Shown: positions 1 through 11,634, numbered from the stretch's first letter. The stretch: 64,000 nt of DNA from Dermanyssus gallinae (GCA_003439945.1 QVRM01000948.1:1-64000); one strand, 5' to 3'. The notes: generated from the letters alone by a model not told the origin. A program made the numbers and translations.

Positions 1-857
1 CTACGGCAAATAGAGCCCGCTTACGGCGGGCTCAACGGTCGGAGCCCTTAGGGTCACCGTGGCGTACCGCACGCTTAGCACAGCGGCGGCGCTCGTGCTC
101 GCGGGCACTATTCCATGGGACCTGAAGGCAGTAGAGCGCCGCCGCCTGTGGGCGACCAGAGCCTTAAGAAGGAAGAGGCACGGCAACACACATTGCAGCT
201 ATGGCAGGGGGAGTGGGATGGCCTGGCGGAGGAGGACCCAGGTGCCAGTCTCCGCAAGCTGGTCCCTAACATCAAGGACTGGCTGTACCGGCCCGGTCCC
301 CGGTGGGGAGCTCACCTTTTACACCACCCAGATTTTGACTGGGCACGGCGACTTTCAGACGTACCTATTCAGGATCGGGGAAGGCCCCCAGCCCCACGTG
401 CGTCCACTGCGGCAATGGACTCGAGGACACTCCAGAGCACACAGCTCTGGCGTGTCCCGCATGGGCGGAACAGCGTCACCCCTTGAGGACTCTAATGAAT
501 ACGCAAATTTTTAAATCTACGCGGACGTCGTTCTGAAAATGACAGAATCCCTGGAACACTGGACTTGACAACAGCGGTTTTTAACATGATTTTACAAGCT
601 AAGACAGCGGCCAACAAGCTGCTACTTTTGCGATTCCCTGCGGCTCCCAGGGACAACTTTCACCAGGAGTAAGAAGACTCGCCCCCTCTGATTGTTTGAT
701 GCATGCGTAAGCAGTTCCCGGTCAGTTGGGAGACGGAGACATGACTGGTTTTTAGTGGGTTGGAGCCCCACACTACCGGCCCACACATGCAGGGACTCCC
801 TGCAGTGGTGTCCGTGTGTGCAGCCGTATTTTCCAGTAAGTCCTCCAAAAAATATAT
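1..857 (+). mobile_element. R1-like LINE, 3' end (C-terminus and 3' UTR), degenerate
   Basis: This is the C-terminal part of a non-LTR retrotransposon reverse transcriptase protein, cut by the window edge. Translations jump between frames. Near 60-150 is the STAAALVLAGTIPWDLKA segment, typical of the region after the RT domain in R1-type LINEs. Near 325-360 is LTGHGDFQTYL, followed at 385-480 by a C-x2-C...H...C knuckle (CVHCGNGLEDTPEHTALAC). Several frame changes show a dead copy. Positions 490-857 look like the 3' UTR, ending in an A-rich run at 846-857. The stretch at 750-800 (beginning tttttagtgggttggagcc) recurs at 3165, 6773, 32,875 and 57,775, which ties those pieces to LINE 3' ends. 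The same protein family occurs on the - strand at 2480-3800 and 6090-7400. The clade name R1/LOA is from motif recognition, not a tree. Confidence 0.8.
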
Positions 858-1419
858 ATATGAACGGGTCACTGTACTTGTAATTTATACAGACATTATA
901 TCGAGGACACGAAGTCAGACTATTGCCTCCAAGTCGCCAAACAAGCCCATGCGCATGATATTTAGCGTATCTTCCAGCTAGGCCCTTTCTAGTCTCCTGT
1001 TTAATATCAACCCATTGCCCTTTAAGCTACTTCAAAAATGTGCCCCCAATAATCACTCAGCAAAAGGGCAATGCTGTGCTAAGTAATAATTTAGCAAGCA
1101 AGCATATTTCTAGATTTAAGATCAACGATATGCTTATACCGTTTCCCCTCTCTAATGAGAGCAAGCGGTAGGTTTTAGTAAGTACGACGTCATCGACGCC
1201 AGCACTGAGTAGTCTTAACCCGTCGAAATGCACGTCCCTCTTTATAGAAATTGCCGAAGTTAACAACAATGTCATGTTATGTAAGACATCGATATTCAAT
1301 TCAGATTACAATATGTGCTTAATATGCAGTACTAAATTCTAGCTACGCCGTGAAACATACGTATTTAGTTTTTGCACGTTCAGCGACGCATTCCATACAA
1401 GGGCCACCCAGTCTATACT
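858..1419. other. no gene recognised
   Basis: AT-rich spacer between the R1-like 3' end and the first SINE-A. The short ORFs here show no motif I recognise. Confidence 0.6.
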
Positions 1420-1723
1420 AAAGACATTCTTAGGAGGTCTTTTTATTTCTAGACTATCATCCGTCTTCTACGGGCTTGGAACTCATCTAGAAGTATATCT
1501 TTAATGCACTCGTGGGCCGCACATGTTGAGAAATCTAGGGTTTCCCCAACAATCCTTGTGGCAGCATGGCCGCTGACTCTCAGCGGTATGGTTTAACATA
1601 TATTTTCAGTGAACATCGCTCATAGAAAATTTGATCAACGACTGGGATCGAACCGGCGGCACCCCGACAGATGACAACCGTGAGCAGCGCACTAGTCACA
1701 CCCCCACTCAGACCATGCCGCCA
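1420..1723 (-). mobile_element. SINE-A copy 1 (tRNA-derived SINE)
   Basis: A member of a ~300 bp SINE family seen at least ten times in the window. Read on the - strand, it starts with a tRNA-like head: box A resembles tggtctgagtg, and box B ggttcgatccc lies at about 1641-1651. A unique body follows, containing the complement of agcatggccgctgactctc. The tail is A-rich, near the left end at 1420-1450. The tRNA head is more diverged than in later copies. It has no protein-coding capacity. Confidence 0.8.
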
Positions 1724-2342
1724 CTCAACCCAGCCTATGTGCGTGTGACGCTTCAATGTCACGCTTTTTCCTACCCTAAAATGATGCTCTTGGCGTCGTT
1801 GTCATTTCTGCCGTTCGTGTGTCTCTAAGATCAAAGGCTTCAAGACGTCGCCCTTCCGATTCGCAAATGCTAAGGCGAATTTAGTTGGAGGAAGCGTGCA
1901 TTTGAAGGGGATGCGTCTTAGCCGTCACAGGAGAAAACATGTCTGCGGCCAGTAGTTGGGACCATGCTCAAACAGGCGACAAGTGCTGACGACGGCAACA
2001 GAATAGTAATGGTCTGCTAAAAAACAAGTTAGAAGCAGTTGTCAGCGTAACGCGTCAGCGCATACTGAGCCTGCCAAATCATTCACGCCACGTCCAGATC
2101 CCAGGCCTCCACCGAATCTTAGCGTTTATGCCACGGCGACGTCATGGAGTATAGATAACCGGATCTATACTGGCCGGACCGTAACAGCAGTCATATTCAA
2201 GAAGATCAGCGATAAGCAGAAAAACCACATCTACCTATATTGCACTTTCAGAAATAACAATCAGAAATAATTGGTTTCTGAGAATCGACTGATACTAGTA
2301 CCACCACTACTGCTGCCAATATAACTAATTTTCTACAGAGCG
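1724..2342. other. no gene recognised
   Basis: Unassigned sequence up to the start of the tandem duplication. No coding signal or repeat match was noticed. Confidence 0.6.
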
Positions 2343-2479
2343 ACGTTTATTTATATTATATTTGTAACATTTTATAGAGGACGAATTGAAAAATGTGGTA
2401 CGCACACAGGGACACTACTGCCGTACACTATGCAGTCATCTCGCAACTTGATGATAAGCTGTATCAGCGTTTTAAATGT

Positions 2480-3800
2480 ACCGTCGTTTGCCTTACTATA
2501 TCGTAGGTCCATACCACACTACAGGTTTGCGTGCCCAGGCGTGTTTTTGGTTTCGCTACGGTAGTGTTTGCAGAACGGGGATGTTGCTTTTGGCATTCTG
2601 AGTAGCTGAGACTAAAAATCACCGTGTCCTGTGAGGTCCTAAGTCACGTAGAACGTCATCTCACTGCTTGGTCGGTTCACCCAGGTCCTGATATCTGGAA
2701 TCAGAGTGCTTACCAGGTCTACATGCGCTCTTTCCGCAATGGAGTCTAATTCAGATGCAGGCACATGCTGAAGCTCGTACTCTCTCTCTTTTCTTCCCTT
2801 TTTGCTAGATCTTCCCACATGCGACTGCGCTTATCGGCTTTCAGGTCCCAGAAGACTGTACTAGTCAAAACGAGGGCAGCCGCCGTGCTGACTATTCCAT
2901 AAGCCATTGTGATTTGCAACGAGGCGACACGTTAGGCTTTGCGCAGCGTCGCCATTTTGCTGGTTGCGGGCAATGCGGCTCGAATTGTCGGATTGCTCGG
3001 ATGTCGAGAAGAGTGGCCGAGGGGGATTTACAAAGAGGTGACATGCAGCCAGGCCATCGCGGGGTCTCGACGTACCCCTGGGACCTTCCTGGGACAATCC
3101 CACCGAGAGAGAAAGGAGCAACAGACTCCCTCGTCATAGTGTCGAAGAAATGCCATATAATAAAGAGTTTTAGTGGGTGAGAGCCCATATTATTAGCTGA
3201 TAGTTGCCATTCCGACCTGTGCATAATACATTTTCTGAAACCCCAAGACAATAAAGACGTGTGTGGTATACTCCGCAGTCCCCTGTCCAAACGCGTTTCC
3301 AGATAAAGGGTGGTATGCACGAGTGTGATGTCCTGACCATAGATGTTGTTTTAAAAAGGCACATCTATGTCCCGATTAGAAGGATGCCCTCACTTTTGTG
3401 CGGTGCCAATGTTAGAGCACTCCCCCTTATCAAGTCTGCGACCTCCGCTAGGGTGTGGTTAGCCCTCAGTTTTAGTTGTTAAATCAACGGGCTTGGACAA
3501 CCACAATGAGGTCATTTGTGAACGCCAACAGCTCAGTGCCTTCCAGGTAGTCGTCTAAGCGTAGGACGCCATTATACGCCCAATTTCATTAAGAGGTGCT
3601 AAAATAAAGCCCTGGGAAACCCCGACCTTCATGCCAATATCGTAGCCCTCCTGCTCATGTAGCCGAGGCTTGACGAAATATAAGGCGAGGCTTTCTTTTT
3701 ACGCTGTTTGTTCAATATTACTTTCTAATGCGAACTGTTTGTTGCGTTTTTAGGATCCAGCAGTATAACTAACAGCACGTCCCTGGTTTTGGGGGATTGG
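2480..3800 (-). mobile_element. R1-like LINE fragment, RT domain to C-terminus (unit 1)
   Basis: A 5'-truncated, degenerate non-LTR retrotransposon read right to left. Near 3760-3790 is a block resembling the RT motif with its first aspartate (LLVILLDPKNATNSS; intact relatives have LDVKNAFNS). Near 3590-3640 is VGVSQGFILAP, matching the conserved PQGS-LGP block. At 3499-3526 is FTNDLIVVV where F/YADD is expected, so one catalytic aspartate is lost. LAPHKSEGILL lies near 3385-3420. After a frame change, STAAALVLTSTVFWDLKA lies near 2840-2900 and DLTGHGDF near 2650. Stops and frame changes occur throughout. It is the same family as the copy at 1-857, in the opposite orientation. The orthologous copy in unit 2 is at 6090-7400. 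Confidence 0.8.
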
Positions 3801-4134
3801 CGTAGAGCCGTCACCTTGGCAGATTGGCTTATATTAGTTAATACAAATTAATTAATACAAGGTCGACTTACTGCCAAGTAAGGGGAAGACAACCGCTACA
3901 AAGTACCTCTGTAGTAACTATAACCACCACGCCTGGTTCTTCCGATCTTGAGGTTTTCCGCCACAGCGAGTTCTTGTTCCGAGGTTAACCCTAGGATATA
4001 GCCCTTGACCGCTCCCGATTGGCACGGGAGACAGTCAAAGGGTGGACATTGGCACAAGAACACGTTAGTTCCCTCGTAGTTACTTACAATCTTAATTAAA
4101 CGTCACTTGCATCCGTTTGATCTAGAATTAAATA

Positions 4135-4379
4135 CATTTCTAAGGAGGTTGTTTTTAATTCTAGACCATCATCCGTACCCTACGGGCTTGAAACTTAACC
4201 TAAGACATATCTTCAATGTACCTAGGGCAGGACATGTTGAGATATCTGGGGTTTTCCCAACAGTCCATGTGGCACCATGGCCGCTGAATGTCAGCGATAT
4301 GGTTTATCATCTATTCTCAATGAGCATCGCTCAAATAAAATTCGATCAACAACAGGGATCAAACCACGCCGCCACCATT
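4135..4379 (-). mobile_element. SINE-A copy 2 (unit 1), box-A half of the head deleted
   Basis: SINE-A body and tail are present (attctagaccatcatccgt at 4159-4177), ending in gatcaaacc. The tRNA head between box B and the 5' end is then missing, about 60 bp relative to the unit 2 copy at 7560-7867. It predates the tandem duplication, because both units carry it at the same place. The head deletion is private to unit 1. Confidence 0.8.
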
Positions 4380-4562
4380 CCTTTGGTCTACCGGTACTTT
4401 GGCGAAGCCTGCCGAGAGCGCACGGGGTATCCATGGTCTCTGCTTGGTCCTGACATTTTATACAAGCAGCATTTTACGCAAGTGCCTTTGCATCTGCGGT
4501 TAACGAGATGGGCGCTTGTTTGTTTACAAGCTCGTTGGTAATATATATATATATATATATGA

Positions 4563-5285
4563 ATGTATTCGTTATTAACCAATATTTGGTTTATGCACAT
4601 ATGTGCTACAGCTTTCCTAAATAACTTTCATCAGCGATATTGCTTTTGTAAACTGTTGGAGATGATACAGATCACATGATTTTCCGCATAGGTTGCATTC
4701 ACACTCGGTTGATATCTCATGCCACCCATTTCGTATACATATCTTCATATGAAAGCCATGCATTGCAAACCCAGTAACAAAGTATCTGTTTCTACAACAT
4801 GAGCCCTTCGGTAGCTTGTAGTCATCGCTCTAGTCTTATAAAAACGCCAATCAACATCCGCATCAATTTGTACTACCATTCGGCAAGATGATTCTCAAAG
4901 GCCTCCGTTCTCAGTAAAGCAAAAGTTGCTCTGAGCTCCTCCACAAAGAGTGCTGTCAAGGCCAACAGATATACAAGCCGATTGCGGCTAGTGCGGTGGA
5001 CTACTCGCACTCTTTTTAGAAAACTGGCTTTAATTTTGTTAAGTACTTCTAGATTTGCTTTTGGTAGGTGGGACCATTTGACCTGTATCCCGTAAGCAGC
5101 GGTCGGCGCAATATTTAAATTAAAAAGTTTGAGAGCGACAACCGATGAGGCTCTGGGATAGTATGAAACGATAAAACGCCCTTACGAGCTCTTACCTCGA
5201 TATGTTTAGTAAAATGTAAACCCTGCGTTGAAAAGAAATCTCCACGATAAAAAAATATTGAAAAAAATATAGATACATATATTAT
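4563..5285 (-). mobile_element. C/H-motif LINE, 3' fragment, inserted only in unit 1
   Basis: Present in unit 1 of the tandem duplication and absent from unit 2. Read on the - strand, it encodes the end of a LINE protein: AAYGIQVKWSHLPKANLE near 5050-5100, then FLKRVRVVHRTSRNRLVYLL near 4955-5025, then EAFENHLAEW near 4885. It ends with HGFHMKIC and a C-x-C-x2-C-x3-C-x3-H cluster (ECECNLCGKSCDLYH) at about 4650-4760. Frame changes occur between blocks. The same C-terminal motif recurs at 40,785-41,340, 42,860-43,680 and 55,110-55,410. It resembles LINE proteins I recall from ticks, but I give no clade. The right boundary lies in AT-rich sequence and is approximate. Confidence 0.75.
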
Positions 5286-5339
5286 GACGGCGAGCTAGAT
5301 GAGTGATTTTTTATTGAGCCTGTGTTTTGGCTCTTCTTA

Positions 5340-5395
5340 AACAGAAGCACGGCCTAAATATTGAGCAGGGACCACAGCTTAAATATTAAGCAAAT
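5340..5395. repeat. 24-bp minisatellite, ~2 units
   Basis: Two imperfect units of the kind ggcttaaatattgagcag plus accac. Unit 2 of the tandem duplication has three units at 8336-8405, so the array changed length after the duplication. Confidence 0.7.
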
Positions 5396-6089
5396 AAAGG
5401 GCAATTAGCCGCGATATATTTGATTGAAGGTCACCGTTGTAGACTCTATTTAGATTACACTACATACATCAAGATGTCGAATTTTCGTCATGGCGAAGAA
5501 TAAACCGACGCAGGCGTTATTTTTGCAATTTACCAAACTCCTAAAAAGAAACAATCCAAATATTCATTCGACACATGCCCAGTGTTACATAGATAAACCC
5601 AAATAACTTTTTTTTGAGGTGGAAAATGCATTTAAGCACACCCACCATAATGTGGGGCTAAACGAAGGGGGAGAGAATACACTCTCAGACTCAATCTAGC
5701 CCGAAGACCAAAATAACCTGAAATCCTATGCGCCCTGTAGGTACAAGTAATCTAAAAGAAAAAAACTAGTTCCTCCTGAGATTTGTCTACGACTAAACAC
5801 ATATATCCACAAAGCAGCACATGTTCTCTGGGTTTGGACATACAACTTTTGTTCTTAAAGATTTAGCTACACACTGCGAGCATTTCTTGCATGATCACCC
5901 GTAATAAAACAAATAAAATCATATACGTATAAGGCAACTAACAGAGAATTACTTACGTTTATTTATATTCTATTTGTAAAATTTTATAGAGGACGAATTG
6001 GAAAATGTGGTACGCACACAGGGACATTACTGTCGTAAACTATGCAGCCATCACGCAACTTGATGATAAGCTGTATCAGCGTTTTAATT

Positions 6090-7400
6090 GTAATGTCGTT
6101 TGCCCTAATATATTGTAGGTCCATACCACACTACAGGACTGCGTGTCCAGGCGTGTTTTTGATTTCGCTTTGGCAGGATTTGCAGAACGAGGATATTGCT
6201 TTCGGCGTTCTGAGTAGCTAAGACTAAAAATCACCGTGTTTTGTGAGGTCCTAAGTCACGTAGAACGTCTCATCTCACTGCCTGGCCGGTTCACCTAGGC
6301 CCTGATATCTGGAATCAGAGTGCTTACTAGGTCCACATGCGCTCTTTCCGCAATGGAGTCTAATTCAGCTTGGCAAATGCTGAAGCTCGTACTCTCTCTC
6401 TCTCTTTTCTTCCCTTTTTGCTAGATCTTCCCACAAGCGACTGCGCTTATCGGCTTTCAGGTCCCAGAAGACTGTGCTAGCCAAAACGAGGGCAGCCGCC
6501 GTGCTGACTATTCCATAAGCCATTGTGATTTGCAACGAGGCTAAACGTTAGGCTTTGCGGAGCGTCGACATTTTGCTGGTTGCGGGTAATGCAGCTCGAA
6601 TTGGATGTCGAGAAGAGTGGCCGAGGGGGGATTTACAAAGAGGTGACATGCAGCCAGGCCATCGCGGGGTCTCGACGTACCCCTGGGACCTTCCTGGGAC
6701 AATCCCACCGAAAGAGTAAGAAGCAACAGACTCCCTCGTCATAGTGTCGAAGAAGTGCCATACAATAAAGAGTTTTAGTGGGTGAGAGCCCATATTATTA
6801 GCTGATAGTTGCCATTCCGACCTGTGCATAATACATTTCCTGAAACCCCAAGACAATAAAGACGTGTGTACCCCGCAGTCCCCTGTCCAGACGCGTTTCC
6901 AGATAAAGGGTGGTATGCACGAGTGTGATGTCCTGACTATAGATGTTGTTTTAAAAAGGCACATCTATGACCCGATTAGAAGGATGCCCTCACTTTTGTG
7001 CGGTGCCAATGTTAGAGCACTCCCCTTTACCAAATCTGCGACCTCCGCTAGGGTGTGGTTAGCCCTCAGTTTTAGTTGTTAGGTTAACGGGCTTGGACAA
7101 CCACAATGAGGTAATTTAAGTACGCCAACAGCTCAGTGCCTTCCAGGTAGTCGTCTAAGCGTAGGACGCCATTATACGCCAGATTCCATTAAAGAGGTGC
7201 TAAAATTAAGCCCTGGGAAACCCCGACCTTCATGCCAGCCCTCGCTTATCGCAGCCCTCGTTGACTATACTCCTCCTGCTCTTGTAGCCGAGGCTGGACG
7301 AAAGATAGGGCGAGGCTTCCTTCGTAAGCAGTTTATCCAATATTACTTTCCAGTGCGAACTGTTTGTTGCGTTTTTAGTATCCAGCAGTATAATTAGCAG
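6090..7400 (-). mobile_element. R1-like LINE fragment, RT domain to C-terminus (unit 2)
   Basis: Duplicate of the LINE at 2480-3800 with independent substitutions and small indels, for example a lost ~13 bp near 6604 and a 4-5 bp gap near 6870. Its reading frames are broken differently from unit 1. The PQG-like block (around 7185-7230) and the remnant of the YADD block (around 7100-7130) are recognisable. It is non-functional. Confidence 0.75.
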
Positions 7401-7559
7401 CACGTCCCTAGTTTTGGGGAATTGGCGCAGAGCCTTTACCTTGGCAGATTGGCTTATATTAGTTAATACAAATTAATTGATAGAAGGTCGACTTACTGCC
7501 ACGTTAGTTCCCTCGTAGTTACTTACAATCTTAATTAAACGTTACTTGCATCATCTTGG

Positions 7560-7867
7560 TCTAGAATTAAAAACATTCTTTAAGGAGGTTGTTTTTAATT
7601 CTAGACAAGTATCCGTTCCCTACGGGCTTGGAACTTAACCTGACGCATATTTTCAATGTACCTAGGGCAAGACATGTTGAGATATCTGGGTTTTCCCAAC
7701 AGTCCATATGGCACCATAACCGCTGATTCTCAGCGATATGATTTATCATCTATTCTCAATGAGCATCGCTCAAATAAAATTCGATCAACAACAGGGATAA
7801 AACCGGCGACACCCCGGTAGATGACAACCATGACTAGCGCACTAGTCCCCTAGAACACGCCGCCACC
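7560..7867 (-). mobile_element. SINE-A copy 3 (unit 2), full head
   Basis: A near-complete SINE-A. Reading the - strand, the head runs from about 7867 with a box A-like element near 7850, then the complement of gatgacaaccatgactagcg, and box B near 7800. The body follows, with an A-rich tail at 7566-7600. It is the same insertion as copy 2, duplicated with the unit. Confidence 0.85.
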
Positions 7868-8136
7868 ATCCCTTTGGTCTACCAGTACTTTGGCGAAGCC
7901 TGCCAGAACCGCACGGGTATCCATGGTCTCCGCTTGGCCCTGACATTTTATGCGAGCAGCATTTTATGCAAGTCTTAGGCTTAATTTTGCGTTAAGCTAT
8001 ACAATAGTTTTAGTATTATTTAGAACGGCAAGCTGTAACGAGGTTCACTTGTTTAAACGGTAAACATGTGGCCTTTGCGTCTGCGGTTAACGAGATGGGC
8101 GCTTGTTTGTTTACAAGCTTGTTGGTAATTATAATG

Positions 8137-8137
<1 letters not shown>

Positions 8138-8202
<65 letters not shown>
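8138..8202. repeat. (TA)n microsatellite
   Basis: About 32 TA repeats. The matching site in unit 1 (4540-4560) has only about ten, so the tract expanded or contracted after duplication. Confidence 0.95.
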
Positions 8203-8204
<2 letters not shown>

Positions 8205-8335
8205 GATATTATGACAAGATAATAATAAACAACGTGTTCGTTGCACTAACGTTGTTCTCTGTATCAGCGGATCTTACGGCAAGCTAGATGAGTACATTTT
8301 GAACTGAGCCTGTGTTTTTGACTCTTCTTAAACAG

Positions 8336-8405
8336 GTGCATGGCTTAAATATTGAGCAGGACCACGGCTTAAATATTGAGCAGGACCACAGCTTAAATAT
8401 TAAGC
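8336..8405. repeat. 24-bp minisatellite, ~3 units
   Basis: Three head-to-tail units of ggcttaaatattgagcag plus accac. Because 24 is divisible by 3, they translate as an 8-residue HGLNIEQD repeat. That is a by-product of the period, not evidence of a protein. Confidence 0.8.
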
Positions 8406-9095
8406 AGATGAAGGGCAATTATCCTGCTCTTCTTGTTGTCACGAGCCACGAGCCTACGTGCCAACTCGAGAACTTCAAAGACAAAATGCTTGAGAGATAT
8501 GCTGGAGCACTGGCTCCTATTCGCTTGGCGTAATTACATTTAACCCTATTCAGCTGCGACATATTCGATTGAAAATCACCGTTGTAGGTTTATTTTAGAT
8601 TACACTACATGCATCAAGATGTCGAATTTTTGTCATAGCAAAGCATAAACCGGCGCAGGCGTTATTTTTGCAATTTACCAAACTCCTAAAAAGAAACAAT
8701 CCAAATATTCATCGACACATGCCCAGTGTTACATAGATAAACCCAAAGCACTCTTTTTCGGTGTGGAAAACGCATTTAAGCACACCCGCCACAGTGTGGG
8801 GCTAAACGAAGGGGGAGAGAATACACTCTCAGACTCAATCTAACCCGAAGACCAAAATAACCTGAAATCCTATGCGCCCTGTAGGTACAAGTAATCTAAA
8901 AGAAGAAACTAGTTCCTCCTGAGATTTGTCTACGACTAAACACATATATCCACAAAGCAGCACATATTCTCTGGGTTTGGACATACAACTTTTGTTCTTA
9001 AAGATGTAACCACTGCGAGCATTTCTTGCATGATCACCCGTAATAAAACAAATAAAATCATATACGTATAAGGCAACTAACAGAGAATTACTACG

Positions 9096-10170
9096 CAAAA
9101 CACTAAAAATTGATTTAGAAGTAAATACATGGCAAATATCAAGCCTTCTTATAGGTGAGGGTGGCCTCTGAAAGCACGAGAGCTTCTGGCCTGGCTCCCG
9201 GCTGCACGCTCGTTCGCCAATCCAGTTTGGCCTTTTGATAGGATTACTGGTTGAGGCAATATCACGGGCAAAAAAAAAAAAAAAACGAGACAAGCAAAGC
9301 ACATTGTTCCGTCCGTTGGAACAATCTCCCAATAAACATACACTGAATAATGATTGTTCCTGAACGTTCGAGAAATTGTGCCGTGTCATTAGAGGAACAA
9401 GATCCCCTTGGCATAAATTGGCTTAAAGCCCTGGCATTACCTCTCCTAACGCTATGTTAGATTATTACCCCTTCAGCATGGCGTGCGCACTAAGCACAGA
9501 CGCTCTAGTCTGCCAGCCTACAATTTTAGAGAAGTCTCGGTGAAGTAACGATCTCATTATAGGAATATGGAAAATTCTTTACTTGTCTCGTGCACGGCGG
9601 CCGTATTATATCTGCATCATAAAATGTACATATTAATACTAAAATGAGAAATAGACTGAATAAGGTAAAATAAATATTATTGTTTTCCTTGGATTGGGTA
9701 ACCTAAGCTTTCAATTGCCTGCCGCAATAGATATCTTACGTTATATCGGTAAACAACCTAAAGTTGTCTTACTGAAAGAATTTCGTCGGATTTTCCTCGG
9801 ATTTACATTATTTTTTAATCTGGCATTTATATATACGCATGATACAGGTCGCCAGAGATCGACAGGAAAGTGTTTGTGAGACAGAAGCTGTTACACATAA
9901 GAACTTAAGATTAATCTAGTCCTCAAACTCAAACAACATAGTTAGTGCTAAGTAATAAAAATATATTAGTTCGGTTAGCCTATACCGAATCAAGAACGTA
10001 ACCCTTCGCTTGAATCTAAATATTAATTTACCCTGCCATTATATATGTATACGATATTTTTACGCTCTGATAACCACATTTTAGACGTCCGTAATGGGCT
10101 AAGTTGCCTGTGGCACGATATCGTCTAAATGCATCTATCGTCATCGCGTTCTTGCTACTGGATGTATATA
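9096..10170. other. no gene recognised; poly-A run
   Basis: Unassigned sequence after the tandem duplication, with a run of about 16 A at 9270-9285. Open frames here cross the end of the duplicated block and show no motif. Confidence 0.6.
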
Positions 10171-10171
10171 G

Positions 10172-10260
10172 GCTTACCCCGGGAGAGGTATGTAGCAGCA
10201 ATCACAATCACGTCCAGCAAATACAACCAGCAAGGCCGGGACTCGAACTTACGATTGTTT
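10172..10260 (-). mobile_element. SINE-C candidate, fragment
   Basis: On the - strand, caatcgtaagttcgagtccc contains a good box B (gttcgagtc), followed by ggccttgctggttg. A related stretch lies on the + strand at 50,830-50,905. The upstream box A part is replaced here by the LINE that follows. This is a tentative tRNA-derived family. Confidence 0.4.
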
Positions 10261-10860
10261 TGTCGGGCTCGAATAATGCAAAACGATGCTCTAAGAGCCA
10301 TATTTGGCAGGCGACGCAGAGACTCCGTCAGTGATCTTTATGTGGCCCACAACCTTCTACCGGTCGACCTGTTCTATTTGCTGAAGGTTGGCACGCTGGG
10401 CTTTAAAATCACTCGGAAGATTATTCCCTGTGATGTTTCCTTTCCCCTTGCTCCCTTGTTCCGTAGGACCTCGAGACGTGCCACAATATATGTAGGGCCA
10501 TTAGTCACAAAAAAGTCTAGTCAGCAAGCCCTTGTGTCTCGTTTGCCCGTTATATGGACTAGTATACCACAGAATATTCGTCGTATCACTTCCCTGCATT
10601 GTTTTACACAGATGGTCCAGAAATGGCTACTCACCAACACATTTCGACATAGTTGAGGCACACATGTTATTTTGTGTTGTGTTTATGATTTATGATACTC
10701 CATGATTGACTTATTTTGTGGCTGTTTATGACTGAGAGTTAACCATTTATATTCTTTTTTTTAATTATTACCTATATATTTTTTAATGAGAACTAAAGCA
10801 TTGTATTATGCAGTTCCTATAATAAACCACGTTTTTGAATCTTGAATCTTGAATCTTTTG
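10255..10860 (+). mobile_element. CR1/jockey-like LINE, 3' end with TTGAATC-type tail
   Basis: An open frame to 10,656 encodes a LINE C-terminus. It contains MQNDALRAIFGRRRRDSVSD and LYVAHNLLPVDLFYLLKVG near 10,275-10,395, then RLPVIWTSIPQNIRRITSL near 10,540-10,600, and KWLL before the stop. This is the usual order after the RT domain in CR1/jockey-type LINEs (a block like 'L..LP..D.y.lk', then 'vWNsLP.nIr...s...Fk..lk..l'). The 3' UTR runs to 10,860 and ends in tandem copies of the 7-mer tcttgaa (10,838-10,858), a typical microsatellite-like LINE tail. It lacks the RT catalytic region, so it is a 5'-truncated dead copy. The longest frame starts upstream in SINE-C-like sequence, so that start codon is meaningless. 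Confidence 0.7.
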
Positions 10861-11634
10861 CTAACCATGGTTGCCGTGGGAACGCCCCGTTATCCGCCTA
10901 CGCCAGCGCCGCTACAAATTACTTAACTTATACACTTGCACAGCTTTTTGGCTCTTCTATTTGCGGTTGTTTGCTAAGCTTGAAATCACTGCTAACATCT
11001 AGTGTTTTGTTTCTTATATTTTGTTGCTAATACTATATATGTTATTTCAAACATTTTTGCAATATTATATTTCGTGTTCACCTGTATGGCTAAGCCAGGG
11101 TGTGGCTTCTCAGAGGAGGTGGACAGAATTGATCTCTCACCTTTGAAACTTTCTTAATTAATCGATCAGGTTTATTGACGTGCCCAACAAGTTGGCAATC
11201 TGTCACTTTTCATTCAAAATATACACAATATACAAGTGTATGTACAAATCAAAAGTGTGTACGCAATAAAGCAACAAATTGAGTGTAATCAACACCAAAA
11301 ACGTTTATAACTTTATGACTAACCTAAAACAACTTTAATAGCTATATAATAAAATAAGTTTAAAACAATTCTCATTTTTCGACTTCTACTGTGCGATTCT
11401 TCTGAAGACGACCTAGCTTTATTATTCATAGCCTCGTAATGTAGTTTGGCCAAATGATGTGACTTTATTTATATATGTAGATCTTAGAGGAAGTTGAACC
11501 GCATTATGCTCACACAGAGTTAAAGGTTTATAACTATTTTGCCACGCGGCAGCCAGGGTGGTCTGGTGCTAATCAAACCAGCAAATTCTCGAACACATAA
11601 CATTATCAGCAAGAGATTGCTCGCTACTATTATT
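10861..11634. other. no gene recognised
   Basis: AT-rich sequence with no recognised coding segment. Confidence 0.6.

Larger units (their letters stand above)
2343..5954. repeat. tandem duplication, unit 1 (~3.6 kb)
   Basis: Unit 1 begins acgtttatttatat, and unit 2 begins acgtttatttatattct at 5955, directly after unit 1 ends in acagagaattactt. Colinear similarity covers the LINE (2480-3800), the SINE-A copy (4135-4379), the 24-bp minisatellite near 5340-5395 and the stretch to 5953. Unit 1 alone has an extra LINE piece at 4563-5285 and about 185 bp at 3877-4061 that unit 2 lacks. The letters acg occur at all three breakpoints (2343, 5955 and 9093), which could be junction microhomology. Confidence 0.85.
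5955..9095. repeat. tandem duplication, unit 2 (~3.1 kb)
   Basis: Direct repeat of 2343-5954, ending at acagagaattact (9080-9092). It keeps the full SINE-A head and a much longer (TA)n tract at 8138-8202. It lacks the LINE insertion seen at 4563-5285 and has a ~185 bp deletion at 7496 relative to unit 1. Confidence 0.85.

Noticed and set aside
8336..8405. CRISPR-like array
   Set aside because: Three contiguous 24-bp units without spacers in a eukaryotic context. It is a minisatellite.
8835..9389. 184-residue open frame on the - strand
   Set aside because: It starts outside and ends inside the tandem duplication, is not conserved in unit 1 (5,690-5,950), and includes a poly-F run from the poly-A tract.
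10129..10656. Host protein of 175 residues
   Set aside because: The sequence matches the C-terminal pattern of CR1/jockey LINEs, is followed by a tandem 7-mer tail, and starts in SINE-like sequence.
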